A DNA stretch of 64,000 nt from JAHEEL01 sp963785245 (GCA_963785245.1 CAWAUO010000004.1:52284-116283); one strand, 5' to 3'. Numbered from the stretch's first letter, positions 1 through 9,473 are shown. Translations and numbers: made by a program. Notes: generated by a model not told the origin, from the sequence alone.

Positions 1-2
1 TC

Positions 3-1304
3 ATCGGCATTCCGCGTGCGCTCGCTGCCGCCCGCACGCTGCGCTGGCCGGGCGTCCGCATCTCATCGACGCCGATGGCACAGCTACAGCGACGGATGCT
101 GGGAGTCACGACAACGCTCGACGAAATCCGCGAACGTGGCAACGGGCGACCCTTGCCGCCGCCGCCCGGCCCATCCGACGAGGCCGCGATCGGATTCACC
201 TCGGGCGCCACCGGCCCGGCAAAAGGCGTCGCCTACCGACACCACCAGATGCAGGCCCAGCGAGATGCTCTCGTCGAACTGTTCGATATCGGTCCAGACG
301 ACCGACTCGTCGCCGCGTTCGGTCCGTTCGCGCTCTACGGCCCGGCAATGGGGATCTCGTCCGTGGTCCCCGACATGGAAGTGACGTCGCCCGGGAGCCT
401 GACGGCGGACGCGCTTGCCGCCGCCGTCCGATCTGTTGATGCGACCCTGATCTTCGCCTCGCCGGCGGCGCTGAAGAACGTAGTCGCGACGGCGGATGAG
501 ATGACCGAGAACGACGCATCGTCCATGAAAGACGTCCGATTGCTCATGTCGGCAGGGGCCCCGGTGCCGGCCGCCGTGCTCCAGTCCGTCGGCAAGCTCC
601 TTCCTGCTGCCGAAGCCCACACGCCGTACGGCATGACCGAAGTGCTCCCAGTAGCGGACATCAGCCTGGCCGGCATCGAAGCCGCAGGGGACGGCGACGG
701 CGTGTGCGTCGGCTACCCGCTTCCGTCCGTAGAGATCGCGATCGATCCGCTCTCCTCGCCCGAGGCGACGAGCAGTGGGATGACGGTTGCACCCGGTGTC
801 GTGGGGGAGGTGTGCATCCGCGCCCCACATATGCGAGACGGATACGACAAGCTCTGGATGACGGAGCACACAGCGTCGCAGCCCGAGGGGTGGCACCGGA
901 GCGGAGACGTAGGCCACCTCGACGAGCAGGGCCGATTGTGGATCGCGGGCCGGATGGGCCATATCGTGACGACGTCCGAAGGGCCGGTGACGCCCATCGG
1001 CATCGAGCACGCGATCGAGAATGCCCCGGAGGTGGAGCACGCTGCCGTGGTTGGGGTCGGGCCCGAAGGGATGCAACAGGTCGTCGTGGTCGCCGTACCG
1101 GCGGAAGGCAAGGTGCGTCCGGGCCTCGCCGACGAGACCCTCTCCGACATCGTGCGCGGCCACGCCCCCGAGGTTGACATCGCCGCCGTCCTGGTGACGT
1201 CCCGGCTCCCGGTCGACAAACGCCACAACTCCAAGATCAACCGCACGCGGATCGCCCGGTGGGCGGAGCGGGCACTCGCTGGTGGGAGAGTCGGACGCAT
1301 ATGA
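3..1304 (+). CDS. oleC: OleC-like beta-lactone synthetase / AMP-binding enzyme (5' partial)
   Basis: This is an ANL-superfamily adenylate-forming enzyme cut by the left edge: the frame is open to base 3, and the codons before the first internal Met (base 75) read like a continuing AMP-binding domain. The adenylation core signature is near bases 195-235 (FTSGATGPAKGV), YGMTEVLP lies near 630-650, and the C-terminal hinge (RSGDVGHLDEQGRLWIAGR) is near 900-955. The C-terminal lysine region (residues HNSKINRT) is present. OleC converts 2-alkyl-3-hydroxyalkanoic acids to beta-lactones in long-chain olefin synthesis. The call rests on the fold plus the immediate coupling to an OleD-like reductase by a 4-base ATGA overlap. 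An ordinary acyl-CoA ligase is the alternative. Confidence 0.75.
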   Translation: MGIPRALAAARTLRWPGVRISSTPMAQLQRRMLGVTTTLDEIRERGNGRPLPPPPGPSDEAAIGFTSGATGPAKGVAYRHHQMQAQRDALVELFDIGPDDRLVAAFGPFALYGPAMGISSVVPDMEVTSPGSLTADALAAAVRSVDATLIFASPAALKNVVATADEMTENDASSMKDVRLLMSAGAPVPAAVLQSVGKLLPAAEAHTPYGMTEVLPVADISLAGIEAAGDGDGVCVGYPLPSVEIAIDPLSSPEATSSGMTVAPGVVGEVCIRAPHMRDGYDKLWMTEHTASQPEGWHRSGDVGHLDEQGRLWIAGRMGHIVTTSEGPVTPIGIEHAIENAPEVEHAAVVGVGPEGMQQVVVVAVPAEGKVRPGLADETLSDIVRGHAPEVDIAAVLVTSRLPVDKRHNSKINRTRIARWAERALAGGRVGRI

Positions 1305-2293
1305 GGGTGCTCGTCACCGGAGCGACGAGCTTGCTCGGCGGAGCGGTCGTCGAACGCCTCGTGGCCCGCGGCGATGACGTGTCGGTGTTTCAGCGCCGCT
1401 CCGGACCCTCAGGGCTGTCAGAACACCTCGGCGACGTCGCGGACCGTGATGCCGTCGATCGGGCGGTCCATGGCGCTACCGCCGTCATCCACCTTGCAGC
1501 CCGTGTGGGCGTGACCGGGCCATGGTCCGAATACGAGGCAGCCAACATCGTGGGAACCCAGAACGTCGTTGGGGCGGCGCAGGCGTCCGGCGTTCGCCGT
1601 TTCGTGTATGTCTCGTCTCCGTCGGTCGCCCACCACGGCGCGTCGCTCGTGGGGGCGCCGGCCGGTCCCGCCGATCCTGACCGTGCCCGTGGCAACTACG
1701 CGAGGAGCAAGGCACAGGGCGAACTGATCGCCCTCGATGCTGACTCGCCGGACCTTGCGGCGGTCGCCATCCGACCCCACCTCGTGTGGGGGCCCGGCGA
1801 CACTCAACTCATCGGCCGTATCGTCGAGCGCGCACGAGCAGGCCGGCTGCCGACCGTCGGAACTGGTGCCGCTCTGATCGACACGACCTATGTCGAAAAC
1901 GCGGCCGACGCGCTCGTGGCCGCGCTCGACCGAGCCCCCGAGATCGGTGGACGCGCCCTCGTTGTGACCAATGGGCAACCGCGTCCCGTTCGTGAGATCC
2001 TGAACCGCATCGTGCTCGCGGCGGGCCTGGAGCCGTCCCGCGTGCGAATCCCATATCGCATCGCCTGGGGTGGCGGTTTGATCGCGGAGCGGATCTGGGA
2101 GCGGCGGGGGAGCGACAGAGATCCGCCGATGACCAGCTTTCTCGCCGAGCAACTGGGCACGGCGCACTGGTTCGATCAGCGCGAGACCCGCGAGGTGCTG
2201 CGTTGGAGTCCCGCAGTCACGCTTGCTGACGGATTCGATCGCCTCGCCGCGTGGTTCTCGTCCATTCCGCCGACGGCCGGCGACATCACCTGA
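1301..2293 (+). CDS. oleD: OleD-like NAD(P)-dependent reductase (extended SDR)
   Basis: A 330-residue extended short-chain dehydrogenase of the 3-beta-hydroxysteroid dehydrogenase/epimerase type. The N-terminal Rossmann motif is VTGATSLLGGAVVERL, and the catalytic YxxxK is YARSK at about residue 130. In ole clusters OleD reduces 2-alkyl-3-ketoacids to the 3-hydroxyacids used by OleC, so the two products act in succession. The ATG at 1301 overlaps the upstream stop (ATGA); longer in-frame extensions lie inside oleC and are not favoured. About 380 bases without a gene follow, so this looks like the last gene of the operon. A generic NAD-dependent epimerase is the fallback annotation. Confidence 0.75.
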   Translation: MRVLVTGATSLLGGAVVERLVARGDDVSVFQRRSGPSGLSEHLGDVADRDAVDRAVHGATAVIHLAARVGVTGPWSEYEAANIVGTQNVVGAAQASGVRRFVYVSSPSVAHHGASLVGAPAGPADPDRARGNYARSKAQGELIALDADSPDLAAVAIRPHLVWGPGDTQLIGRIVERARAGRLPTVGTGAALIDTTYVENAADALVAALDRAPEIGGRALVVTNGQPRPVREILNRIVLAAGLEPSRVRIPYRIAWGGGLIAERIWERRGSDRDPPMTSFLAEQLGTAHWFDQRETREVLRWSPAVTLADGFDRLAAWFSSIPPTAGDIT

Positions 2294-2671
2294 CCCTTGG
2301 TTCGTCGACCGAAGCGATCAAGGGTGGTCTTGCAGGTCCGGCCTGCACGCTTCAGAGACTCAGCTCAACTCCCAAGATTGTGACTGCCGACACAAACGGA
2401 TGGAACCACGTGCGCTGCGCCGCTCAAGGCTGCCGCGCGGGTTGGAAGCTTCGGGCCATAGGGAATGGAGCGACAGCCAACGAACGGACCGAGGGGGGTC
2501 AAAGGATGTGATCACGAAAGCACGGCAGCTGGGGCATGGGGCCGAGCATCCTCCCGGTCGGCATCGCTCCGGCAGCGGCTGCTTGCCGGGCCTCAGGTTC
2601 CGGCGCCGAAACGCCGATAGAAACCTACCTATGAGGGGACCACGCCCGCACCCGGCGGGCAGGAACGCGCG
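2294..2671. other. Intergenic region with a hairpin before the sensor kinase
   Basis: No convincing ORF is seen. The only structured feature noted is an interrupted hairpin at 2595-2626 (AGGTT/AACCT outer arms, GGCG/CGCC inner arms around a short A-rich loop), about 45 bases before the kinase start. It may be part of a leader; it has no T-run, so it does not look like an intrinsic terminator. Confidence 0.4.
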
Positions 2672-4564
2672 ATGATCGACAGTGACGGCATAGCCGCCTT
2701 GGTAGATGACCATGGCCCCTCGAGCCCGGAGCACGGGCTCTTGCGAATCGGCGGTATGTGGCGGATCTGGCAGGTCTTCCGCATCGTGGTGTGCCTCGTG
2801 CTCATCATCTGCGGACTGGGCCTGGCGGCTGTGTGGGGATGGAACGGTGGATTCGTCGTGGCAGCTCTGGCGGCCATTGCGCTCATTGGCGCAGTCCTAC
2901 GCTACGTGTCGCCGGCCAGGTCCCCGCTCCCCTCATTCCTCTTGGACTTCACCCTCATCGGCGTGGCACTCGTTGTTGTGGACGTTGCACCGGCGGGAAT
3001 CGGTGCTGCCCTCCTCTACATGATGGCGATTCCTTTGGTGTTCCTACCGTGGCGCCGCGCGTTGCCGGTGGTGGCCTACGGCCTCGCTTGGTCGCTGATC
3101 GGTCTGCGCGCCGGGTCGATCTGGGGCCCATCGACCAGCGTTCCTGAGATCGTGGTGACCAGCATTGCCGTCGTCGCCTTCGGCGGACTCACGTTGGCAC
3201 TTCTCGGGGTCATGTCGTTTCGACTCGAGAGTGCCCACAGGGACGGTGAACGCCGCGCTCGAATGGAGGAGGTCCTCGCTCGATGTGGGAGGGTTCTCCT
3301 CGCCAACCCGGAGGAGCGAGCCATCGATGCGGCGCTGGCAGCTCTGCTTGATGTGGCGCCGGTTCAGAGCATCTTCGTTGACGTGAACTACGAGGAGCCG
3401 GCGGTCGGGCTATGCGCGCGGGTTTCCCACGAAGCCACGCGAACCGGTATCGAGGCGTTCGCAGGCCAGGAGATCTGGTTCGACGAAGTTGACCCTGACC
3501 GGATGATCTATGCGGAGTTCGCCTACAACGATCTCCCGGATCTTCGGGATTCGCTGGCGAAGGGCGAAGCAGCGACGGTGCACACGGTGGATCTCGTGGG
3601 TCGCGCCCGCGAAATCTATGAGCAAGACGGCCGTAAATCCGAGCTGAACATCCCCATCACGATCAATGGCGAGTGGGTCGGTTCGCTTGGGCTCGCAGAC
3701 TATGTCGTCGATCGGCATTGGGGCCCGGACGATCTCGGTGTGCTCCAGACTGCGGCGGCGATGATCGGATCGTTCTGGGAGCGCGGCCGGGCGATCCGCG
3801 ACCTCGAAGAAATCGTCAAGTCCAAGGACCAGTTCCTCGCCTCGATCAGTCATGAGATTCGGACGCCTCTGACCGCCGTGCTCGGATTCTCGGAGGTACT
3901 TCGAGATGAGGCCGTTGGCCTAGGGCCGGGGGGCGCAGAAATGGTGGGCTTCGTTGTTCAGCAGGCTCGCGAGATGGCTGACATCGTCGAGGATCTGTTG
4001 GTCGCAGCCCGTGCAGATATCGACGCGCTGTCGGTCGTTCGGGTTGCTGTGCCGTTGGAGCGAGAGGTGCGGGCTGTGATCGCAGCTCGAGGGCGGAGTA
4101 AGGCGCCGGATGTCGTTGTTGAAGATGCGGATGTCATCGCCACCGGTGATCCGATACGGATCCGCCAGATCATTAGGTGCCTCGTCAGCAACGCCTCCCG
4201 ATACGGCGGTGAGGAGCTTCGAGTGCGCGTTCGGCGAACGGATGAGAGGGCCATTCTGACGGTCTCGGACAATGGATCGGGTGTCCCACCTGGGCATGAG
4301 CAAGACATCTTCGAGGCGTTTCACCGTGCGAAGACCGACGACGGTACGACTCAGGCAATTGGCCTCGGGCTGTTTGTCTCGCACCATCTCGCCGGACTGA
4401 TGGACGGATCTCTCTCCTACTACCGGGAAAGCGATTGGACGACATTCGAGCTGGATCTCCCTGCGGCGAGCCGACCGCGCCCCACGGTCCGGACTGCGAT
4501 CCCGACGGGTGCGACCGAGCGGTCGGTTCTCGCGACCGGTTCCTGGTTGGTTCCGTTGCAGTAG
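2672..4564 (+). CDS. Membrane-bound sensor histidine kinase (GAF-like sensor, HisKA, HATPase)
   Basis: A 630-residue sensor kinase. The N-terminal third holds about six hydrophobic segments (residues 30-190). A GAF-like sensory region follows (about 200-375), then a short linker and the HisKA H-box SHEIRTPL with phosphoacceptor His394. The catalytic domain shows an N-box (NASRYGG), a G1 box (DNGSGVP) and a G2 box (GLGLFVSHHL). It should autophosphorylate and pass phosphate to a response regulator, but none is adjacent, so it is an orphan kinase in this window. The ligand is unknown. The ATG at 2672 has only a weak AGGAA upstream, and internal Met starts before the first membrane segment are possible. 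Confidence 0.88.
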   Translation: MIDSDGIAALVDDHGPSSPEHGLLRIGGMWRIWQVFRIVVCLVLIICGLGLAAVWGWNGGFVVAALAAIALIGAVLRYVSPARSPLPSFLLDFTLIGVALVVVDVAPAGIGAALLYMMAIPLVFLPWRRALPVVAYGLAWSLIGLRAGSIWGPSTSVPEIVVTSIAVVAFGGLTLALLGVMSFRLESAHRDGERRARMEEVLARCGRVLLANPEERAIDAALAALLDVAPVQSIFVDVNYEEPAVGLCARVSHEATRTGIEAFAGQEIWFDEVDPDRMIYAEFAYNDLPDLRDSLAKGEAATVHTVDLVGRAREIYEQDGRKSELNIPITINGEWVGSLGLADYVVDRHWGPDDLGVLQTAAAMIGSFWERGRAIRDLEEIVKSKDQFLASISHEIRTPLTAVLGFSEVLRDEAVGLGPGGAEMVGFVVQQAREMADIVEDLLVAARADIDALSVVRVAVPLEREVRAVIAARGRSKAPDVVVEDADVIATGDPIRIRQIIRCLVSNASRYGGEELRVRVRRTDERAILTVSDNGSGVPPGHEQDIFEAFHRAKTDDGTTQAIGLGLFVSHHLAGLMDGSLSYYRESDWTTFELDLPAASRPRPTVRTAIPTGATERSVLATGSWLVPLQ

Positions 4565-4594
4565 ACCTTGTGTGTGATGGCCTGCCGGGCGAGG

Positions 4595-5002
4595 CTAGGA
4601 GCGCTCCAGGATCACAACCGGGATGATCTCCCGGGCCGTCTGTCGCTCGTACTCTGCGAATTGCGGCCAGTCCTGTTTCTGGCGATTCCAGATGTCGTGG
4701 TGTTCCTCACCGTCGGCGATGCGGGCGGTCACGCGAACCGACTCGGATCCGATCTCGACCTTGGTCTCGGCGTTCGCTGCCACGTTGTAGAACCAGTCCG
4801 GGTTCGAGTTCGCTCCCGCTTTGGAGGCAAACACGGCATAGCCGTTCGGGATGGTCTGATACATCAGGGGCGTCACTCGCTGGGTCCCGGTGCGGGCCCC
4901 GGCGTGGTGGAGGAGCAGGAGTGGTGCGCCTTCGAACATGCCGCCGACTTTGCCGTTGTTGGCCCTGAATTCGTCGGTGATTTGCTGGTTCCAATCGCTC
5001 AC
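4595..5002 (-). CDS. Deazaflavin (F420)-dependent nitroreductase/quinone reductase family protein
   Basis: A 135-residue single-domain protein of the split beta-barrel deazaflavin-dependent nitroreductase (Ddn-like) family. Family features visible are the N-terminal helix with DEFRANNGKVGG, the strand LLLLHHAGARTGTQRVTPL and the segment NPDWFYNV. These enzymes use reduced F420 to reduce quinones or other acceptors and are largely actinobacterial. Length matches the family norm (130-150). It is transcribed toward the histidine kinase and stands alone. The exact substrate cannot be inferred. Confidence 0.88.
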   Translation of the reverse strand: MSDWNQQITDEFRANNGKVGGMFEGAPLLLLHHAGARTGTQRVTPLMYQTIPNGYAVFASKAGANSNPDWFYNVAANAETKVEIGSESVRVTARIADGEEHHDIWNRQKQDWPQFAEYERQTAREIIPVVILERS

Positions 5003-5174
5003 GGCGTTGCGCTCCTCGCGTTGACGGCTCTCGTGAGGTGATCAACCGCCGGATCGGGTGTTCTGTTCCGGGGCGCCTCAGCCCTCGCCTGCCGAGGCGC
5101 GCATCCGATGACGGACAAACGGGTAGTCTCAGCCGAACTGTGCCGAGACGAGCGCCCGTCGAGAGTGGTGGCGA

Positions 5175-6917
5175 GTGAACATCCGATCTCTGTTCCGAAG
5201 AGAGACGCTGAAGAGCGATGCGGTCGCGGGCGTCGTGCTCGGCGTCGAGAGTGTCCCGGATGGACTCGCGGGCGGCCTCCTCGCCGGGGTCAATCCCGTC
5301 TACGGCCTCTACGGGTACATGGTCGGCACCGTTACCGGTGCGCTGTTCACGAGTTCGTCGTTCATGGCGGTGCAGGCGACCGGGGCGATGGCGATTGTCG
5401 TCGCCGATGTGTCCGTCATCCACACGGCAGAGGATCCGGGTCGGGCCCTCTTCACCTTGTCGATCCTCACTGGGATCGTGATGCTCATCGCCGGCTTGCT
5501 GAAGCTTGGCTCGATCCTGCGTTTCGTGTCGAACGCGGTGATGGTCGGCTTCATCAACGCCGTTGGCGTGAATATCGTCCTCGGACAACTCGATGACTTC
5601 ACCGGGTATGAGGCGGAAGGCGGGAATCGCGTCGTGCGGGCCTTCGACCTCTTGTTCAACTTCGGCAAGGTGCACTGGCCGACGCTGGCCATTGGCGTCG
5701 CCACGATCGCGCTGATCCTGCTCCTCGAACGCACGAAGCTCGGACCGCTCGGCCTGGTGGTGGCGATCATCCTCACCTCTGCGGTGACGTGGGCGATCAC
5801 CGCCAATTCCGACGTTGTGATCGCGACGCTCAACGACATTGCCGATATCCCGAGTTCGCTCCCGCTCCCGATGCTGCCCGACCTGAGCCTCGTGTTTGTC
5901 CTGATTGTTCCCGCGCTCTCGCTTGCGTTCGTTGGCCTCGTCCAGGGCGCCGGGATCTCCGCGAATTTTCCGAACCCCGATGGAACATACCCGAAAGCAT
6001 CCCGAGACTTCATCGGTCAGGGCGCGGCGAACGTGGCCTCTGGCTTCTTGCAGGGGATGCCGGTCGGCGGATCGATGTCAGCGAGTTCGCTGGTCAAGAC
6101 GGCGGGAGCCAGATCGCGCCTCGCACTGATGATCGCGAGCGTTGTGATGGCGATCGTGATTCTCGTGTTCGGCGATCTCGTCGGGTACATCGCGATGCCG
6201 GCGCTCGCCGGACTGCTGATGACCGTCGGCTACCGAACGGTGAAACCGGCCGACATCAAGGCGATCTGGAAGACCGGCGCCATGCAAGCGACCGTGATGG
6301 TGGTCACGTTCGTGCTGACCATGATCATCCCGCTGCAATACGCGGTGCTCGTTGGTGTCGGCATCTCGATGATCCTGTTCATCATCAACCAGTCGAACCA
6401 GGTGGTCATCAAGCAGTGGGTCATGGAAGACGGTCGCCTCCGCGAGACCGACCGGCCCGAAGAGGTTCCTCCCGGAGAAGTCATCATCTTGCAGCCCTAT
6501 GGGAGCCTGTTCTTCGCTTCGGCACCGGTGTTTGAGGACAAGCTCCCCGATGTGACTCCCGAAACACGGGGTTCCGTCGTGATCCTGCGGCTCCGCGGCC
6601 GGAGCGACCTGGGGTCGACCTTCATGGACGTCCTGGATAAGTACGGACGAGCTCTGAAGGACCAGGGGAACGAGTTGATGCTCGTCTCGGCAGACGAGAA
6701 CATGCACGAACAATTGCAGGTCGCCGGTGTTGCTGATCTCGTGGGGGAGCAGAACGTGTTCACCTCGGACGAGTGGGTCGGGCAGACCCTGCGGACGGCA
6801 TACGACCAGGCGGTCGGCTGGGTCGATGAACACCCGAACGACGAGGCTGCTCCAGCGGATCCCACCCCGTCCGACTTCCTACCCTCCGATCCCGAGGACG
6901 AAGCGCCGCCGAGTTAG
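5175..6917 (+). CDS. SulP family inorganic anion transporter with C-terminal STAS domain
   Basis: A 580-residue SulP permease. Residues 10-400 are hydrophobic with the SulP hallmark near the N-terminus (GVESVPDGLAGGLLAGVNPVYGLY). Residues 430-540 form a cytosolic STAS domain, and the tail is acidic and Pro-rich. SulP proteins move sulfate, bicarbonate or other anions; the substrate is not deducible here. It starts at GTG 5175. The cobalt/nickel transporter begins 51 bases after its stop and has its own strong RBS, so the two may be separate units. Confidence 0.9.
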   Translation: MNIRSLFRRETLKSDAVAGVVLGVESVPDGLAGGLLAGVNPVYGLYGYMVGTVTGALFTSSSFMAVQATGAMAIVVADVSVIHTAEDPGRALFTLSILTGIVMLIAGLLKLGSILRFVSNAVMVGFINAVGVNIVLGQLDDFTGYEAEGGNRVVRAFDLLFNFGKVHWPTLAIGVATIALILLLERTKLGPLGLVVAIILTSAVTWAITANSDVVIATLNDIADIPSSLPLPMLPDLSLVFVLIVPALSLAFVGLVQGAGISANFPNPDGTYPKASRDFIGQGAANVASGFLQGMPVGGSMSASSLVKTAGARSRLALMIASVVMAIVILVFGDLVGYIAMPALAGLLMTVGYRTVKPADIKAIWKTGAMQATVMVVTFVLTMIIPLQYAVLVGVGISMILFIINQSNQVVIKQWVMEDGRLRETDRPEEVPPGEVIILQPYGSLFFASAPVFEDKLPDVTPETRGSVVILRLRGRSDLGSTFMDVLDKYGRALKDQGNELMLVSADENMHEQLQVAGVADLVGEQNVFTSDEWVGQTLRTAYDQAVGWVDEHPNDEAAPADPTPSDFLPSDPEDEAPPS

Positions 6918-6968
6918 GCCACGCTCCGCCGGGCTAATCTGAGTGGTCGGCAAGCGAGGAGGAATGCG

Positions 6969-7649
6969 ATGCACATACCCGATGGTGTGATCGGCCCCGG
7001 CGTGAGCGCGGCCGCAGGTGTCGTTGCCGCCGGTGGGTTCGGTGTCGCTGTCTCTCGTGCCCGGAGATACCTGACCGACCGACTCGTGCCGCTGGCAGCG
7101 CTCGTGACCGCGTTCGTGTTTGCCGGCCAGATGATCAACTTTCCCGTGCTGCCCGGAATGTCGGGTCATCTGATCGGCGGTGTGCTCGCCGCCGTGCTGG
7201 TCGGCCCGTGGGCCGGCTTCCTCGTGATCGCAATCGTGCTCATGATCCAGGCGTTCCTGTTCGCCGACGGAGGGCTCACGGCGCTCGGACTCAACATCGT
7301 CAACATGGCGTTGATCGGTGGAGTCGTTGGCTACGGCGTGTATCGCGTGGTGTTCCGCTTTGCGGGTTCCCGGCCTGACCGGGTCGCGTTGTCTGCCGGG
7401 ATTGCCGCATTCGTGTCGGTTCCGCTCGCGGGAATGGGGTTCGTTTTTGAGTTCGCGCTTGGTGGCACGGCTGAGAGTCTCTCGATCGCGGCGATCCTCG
7501 CCGCGATGCTCGGGACACACCTCCTGATCGGGATCGGTGAGGGCTTCATCACGTTCTTCGTCGTCGGTGCGGTGATGAAAGCCCGGCCGGACCTGGTCTA
7601 CGGTTCTCCGACCTTCTCCGGCCGCAGAACCGAGGAGTTGATGTCATGA
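6969..7649 (+). CDS. cbiM: ECF transporter S component CbiM/NikM (cobalt or nickel)
   Basis: The 226-residue substrate-binding membrane subunit of an energy-coupling-factor transporter. It opens with MHIPDGV, the N-terminal metal-binding signature of the CbiM/NikM family in which the N-terminal Met and His coordinate the ion. A strong GAGGAGG RBS precedes the ATG. It overlaps the next gene by 4 bases, and the unit continues through the PDGLE protein, cbiQ and cbiO. Whether the ion is Co2+ or Ni2+ cannot be told: no cobalamin riboswitch fits in the 51-base upstream gap, and no urease, hydrogenase or corrin genes are present. Confidence 0.93.
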   Translation: MHIPDGVIGPGVSAAAGVVAAGGFGVAVSRARRYLTDRLVPLAALVTAFVFAGQMINFPVLPGMSGHLIGGVLAAVLVGPWAGFLVIAIVLMIQAFLFADGGLTALGLNIVNMALIGGVVGYGVYRVVFRFAGSRPDRVALSAGIAAFVSVPLAGMGFVFEFALGGTAESLSIAAILAAMLGTHLLIGIGEGFITFFVVGAVMKARPDLVYGSPTFSGRRTEELMS

Positions 7650-7966
7650 GCCGTCGTGCCCTCGGCTTGTTCGCTCTCGGTCTGCTGATCACGGTGTTTG
7701 TTGCTGTCGTTCTCTCGCAGTTTGCGTCCTCCGAACCGGACGGTCTCGAGTACGTGGCCGAGGACCAGGGCTTCGCGAACACGGCAGAAGATCACGATCT
7801 CGCAGACGCACCGCTTGCCGACTACGGCGAGAATCTGGAGTCCAGTGGTGCGATCTCGACCGGCGTCGCCGGGTTCATCGGAGTGATCGCGGCCCTGGGA
7901 GTCGGGTTCGGCTTGTTCTGGCTGATTCGGGCCCCGAATACCGACTCGCCGCGCCGGACGTCGTGA
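7646..7966 (+). CDS. PDGLE domain protein (CbiN/NikN-like auxiliary subunit)
   Basis: A 106-residue protein with one membrane helix at each end (residues 5-25 and about 70-95) and the diagnostic PDGLE motif just after the first helix. In Co/Ni ECF systems this small protein replaces or acts as CbiN/NikN and assists loading of the S component. It overlaps cbiM and cbiQ by 4 bases each, so translation is probably coupled. Confidence 0.9.
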   Translation: MSRRALGLFALGLLITVFVAVVLSQFASSEPDGLEYVAEDQGFANTAEDHDLADAPLADYGENLESSGAISTGVAGFIGVIAALGVGFGLFWLIRAPNTDSPRRTS

Positions 7967-8727
7967 GCGGGAGCCACGTCCACGCGCTCTATCGCCATGG
8001 GGACTCGCCGTTGCACCGCGCCGCTCCTCAAGTGAAGATCGTCGCCGCATTCGGGCTCGTGTTCGTGATCGCCCTCACGCCACGGACTGCGATCTGGGCT
8101 TTCGCAGTGTATGGGGTGATCGTCGCAGGGTTGATTGCGGTCGCGAACCTGTCCATCGCGTTCATCGCACGGCGCGCGATCGTTCTGATTCCGTTCCTGG
8201 TCGTCGCCTTGCTCTTTCCGATCATCGGATCGGGCGAGCGCGTCGAGGTATTCGGCATCCCACTGTCGGAGCAGGGGTTGTGGGACATGTGGAACGTGTT
8301 TGCCAAGGCGGGCCTGGGGTTCCTCGTCGCGGTCGTCCTGGCGGCGACCACCGCGATTGCCGACCTCCTTCGCGGCCTCGATGCGCTCCACATGCCGCGG
8401 ATCGTCACGTCGATCATCGGATTCGCGGTGCGATACATCGATATCGTCGGAGCGGATTTCGGTCGGATGCGGGTCGCCCTCGCATCTCGGGGCTACCAGG
8501 GGCGATCGATCGCTACGTGGCGTGTCTACGCAAGGACCGTCGGGTCGGTGTTCGTGCGCACCTATGAGCGAGGGGAGCGCGTCTATCTTGCGATGCTGTC
8601 GCGCGTCTACAACGGGACCATGCCGTCTGCAGGGGCCGTTGCCGTTCCCGGCGTCCAGTGGGCGGCCGCTGCGGCGCTCGTCGGCTCGGCGGCGATCGTC
8701 ATGGTCGCATCCAGGGGTTTGGCGTGA
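7963..8727 (+). CDS. cbiQ: ECF transporter T component CbiQ (transmembrane coupling subunit)
   Basis: A 254-residue polytopic membrane protein with the EcfT/CbiQ pattern. The cytosolic coupling helices carry Ala-Arg-Gly-like motifs, seen here as ALASRGYQGRS near residue 170 and a second basic helix afterwards (YERGERVYLAML). It links the S component to the ATPase. It starts with GTG 7963, overlapping the upstream stop, and it overlaps cbiO. Length is normal for the family. Confidence 0.9.
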   Translation: MSGSHVHALYRHGDSPLHRAAPQVKIVAAFGLVFVIALTPRTAIWAFAVYGVIVAGLIAVANLSIAFIARRAIVLIPFLVVALLFPIIGSGERVEVFGIPLSEQGLWDMWNVFAKAGLGFLVAVVLAATTAIADLLRGLDALHMPRIVTSIIGFAVRYIDIVGADFGRMRVALASRGYQGRSIATWRVYARTVGSVFVRTYERGERVYLAMLSRVYNGTMPSAGAVAVPGVQWAAAAALVGSAAIVMVASRGLA

Positions 8728-9473
8728 GTACGCCCGTGATCGAGATTGGGGGGCTCAGCTATCACTACCCGGACGGCACCGTTGCCCTTGAAGATGTGGA
8801 CCTCCACATCCACCAGGGTGAGCGGGTTGCCCTGCTCGGGCCAAACGGTGCCGGCAAGACGACGCTGATCCTCCACATGAACGGCATCTACCTGCCGCAG
8901 ACGGGGACGGTTGCCGTCTCCGGGTATCCGGTGACCGACGACAACCTGGTCGACATCCGCAGGAGGGTCGGGATCGTCTTCCAGGATCCAGACGACCAAC
9001 TGTTCATGCCGACGGTGCGTGAAGATGTCGGCTTCGGTCCGGCCAACCTCGGCCTCACCGGAACCGACCTCGATGACCGGGTCAACCAGGCGCTTGCTGC
9101 CGTGGAGGTGAGTGATCTGGCCGATCGCCCGCCCAACCATCTGTCGTATGGCCAGAAGCGCAGGGTGGCGATCGCCGGGGTTATGGCGATGCAGCCCGAG
9201 ATACTCGTGCTCGACGAGCCGACGTCGAACCTTGATCCGGCGAGCCGCAAGGATCTGACGGTGATCCTCGACAGCCTCGAGGTGACGCAACTGATCGTGA
9301 CCCACGACCTGCTGTACGCGCTCGAGGTCTGCGAACGATCCGTGATCATCGACGCAGGACGGATTGTGGCCGACGGAACCACCCTCGACGTGCTTGGCGA
9401 TCCGGAATTGCTCGCCGAACATCGGCTTGGCCTGCCTGCCGGCCTCCGCATTGACGACGTGGCGACACCGTGA
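8724..9473 (+). CDS. cbiO: ECF transporter ATPase CbiO
   Basis: A 249-residue ABC ATPase. Walker A is GPNGAGKTT, the Q-loop lies in IVFQDPDDQLF (a form typical of EcfA/CbiO proteins), the signature-like segment is LSYGQKRRVAIAG, Walker B is ILVLDEPTSNLDP and the H-loop is VTHDL. The GTG at 8724 overlaps the cbiQ stop (GTGA). It powers Co/Ni uptake through CbiQ/CbiM. A GTGA overlap at its own end couples it to the enolase-superfamily gene that follows. Confidence 0.93.
   Translation: MSTPVIEIGGLSYHYPDGTVALEDVDLHIHQGERVALLGPNGAGKTTLILHMNGIYLPQTGTVAVSGYPVTDDNLVDIRRRVGIVFQDPDDQLFMPTVREDVGFGPANLGLTGTDLDDRVNQALAAVEVSDLADRPPNHLSYGQKRRVAIAGVMAMQPEILVLDEPTSNLDPASRKDLTVILDSLEVTQLIVTHDLLYALEVCERSVIIDAGRIVADGTTLDVLGDPELLAEHRLGLPAGLRIDDVATP

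Noticed and set aside
2294..2671. A cyclic-di-GMP riboswitch before the sensor kinase
   Set aside because: Only a single imperfect hairpin is visible; the conserved GEMM core sequences are absent.
6918..6968. A cobalamin riboswitch upstream of cbiM
   Set aside because: The gap is only 51 bases, too short, and holds just an RBS.
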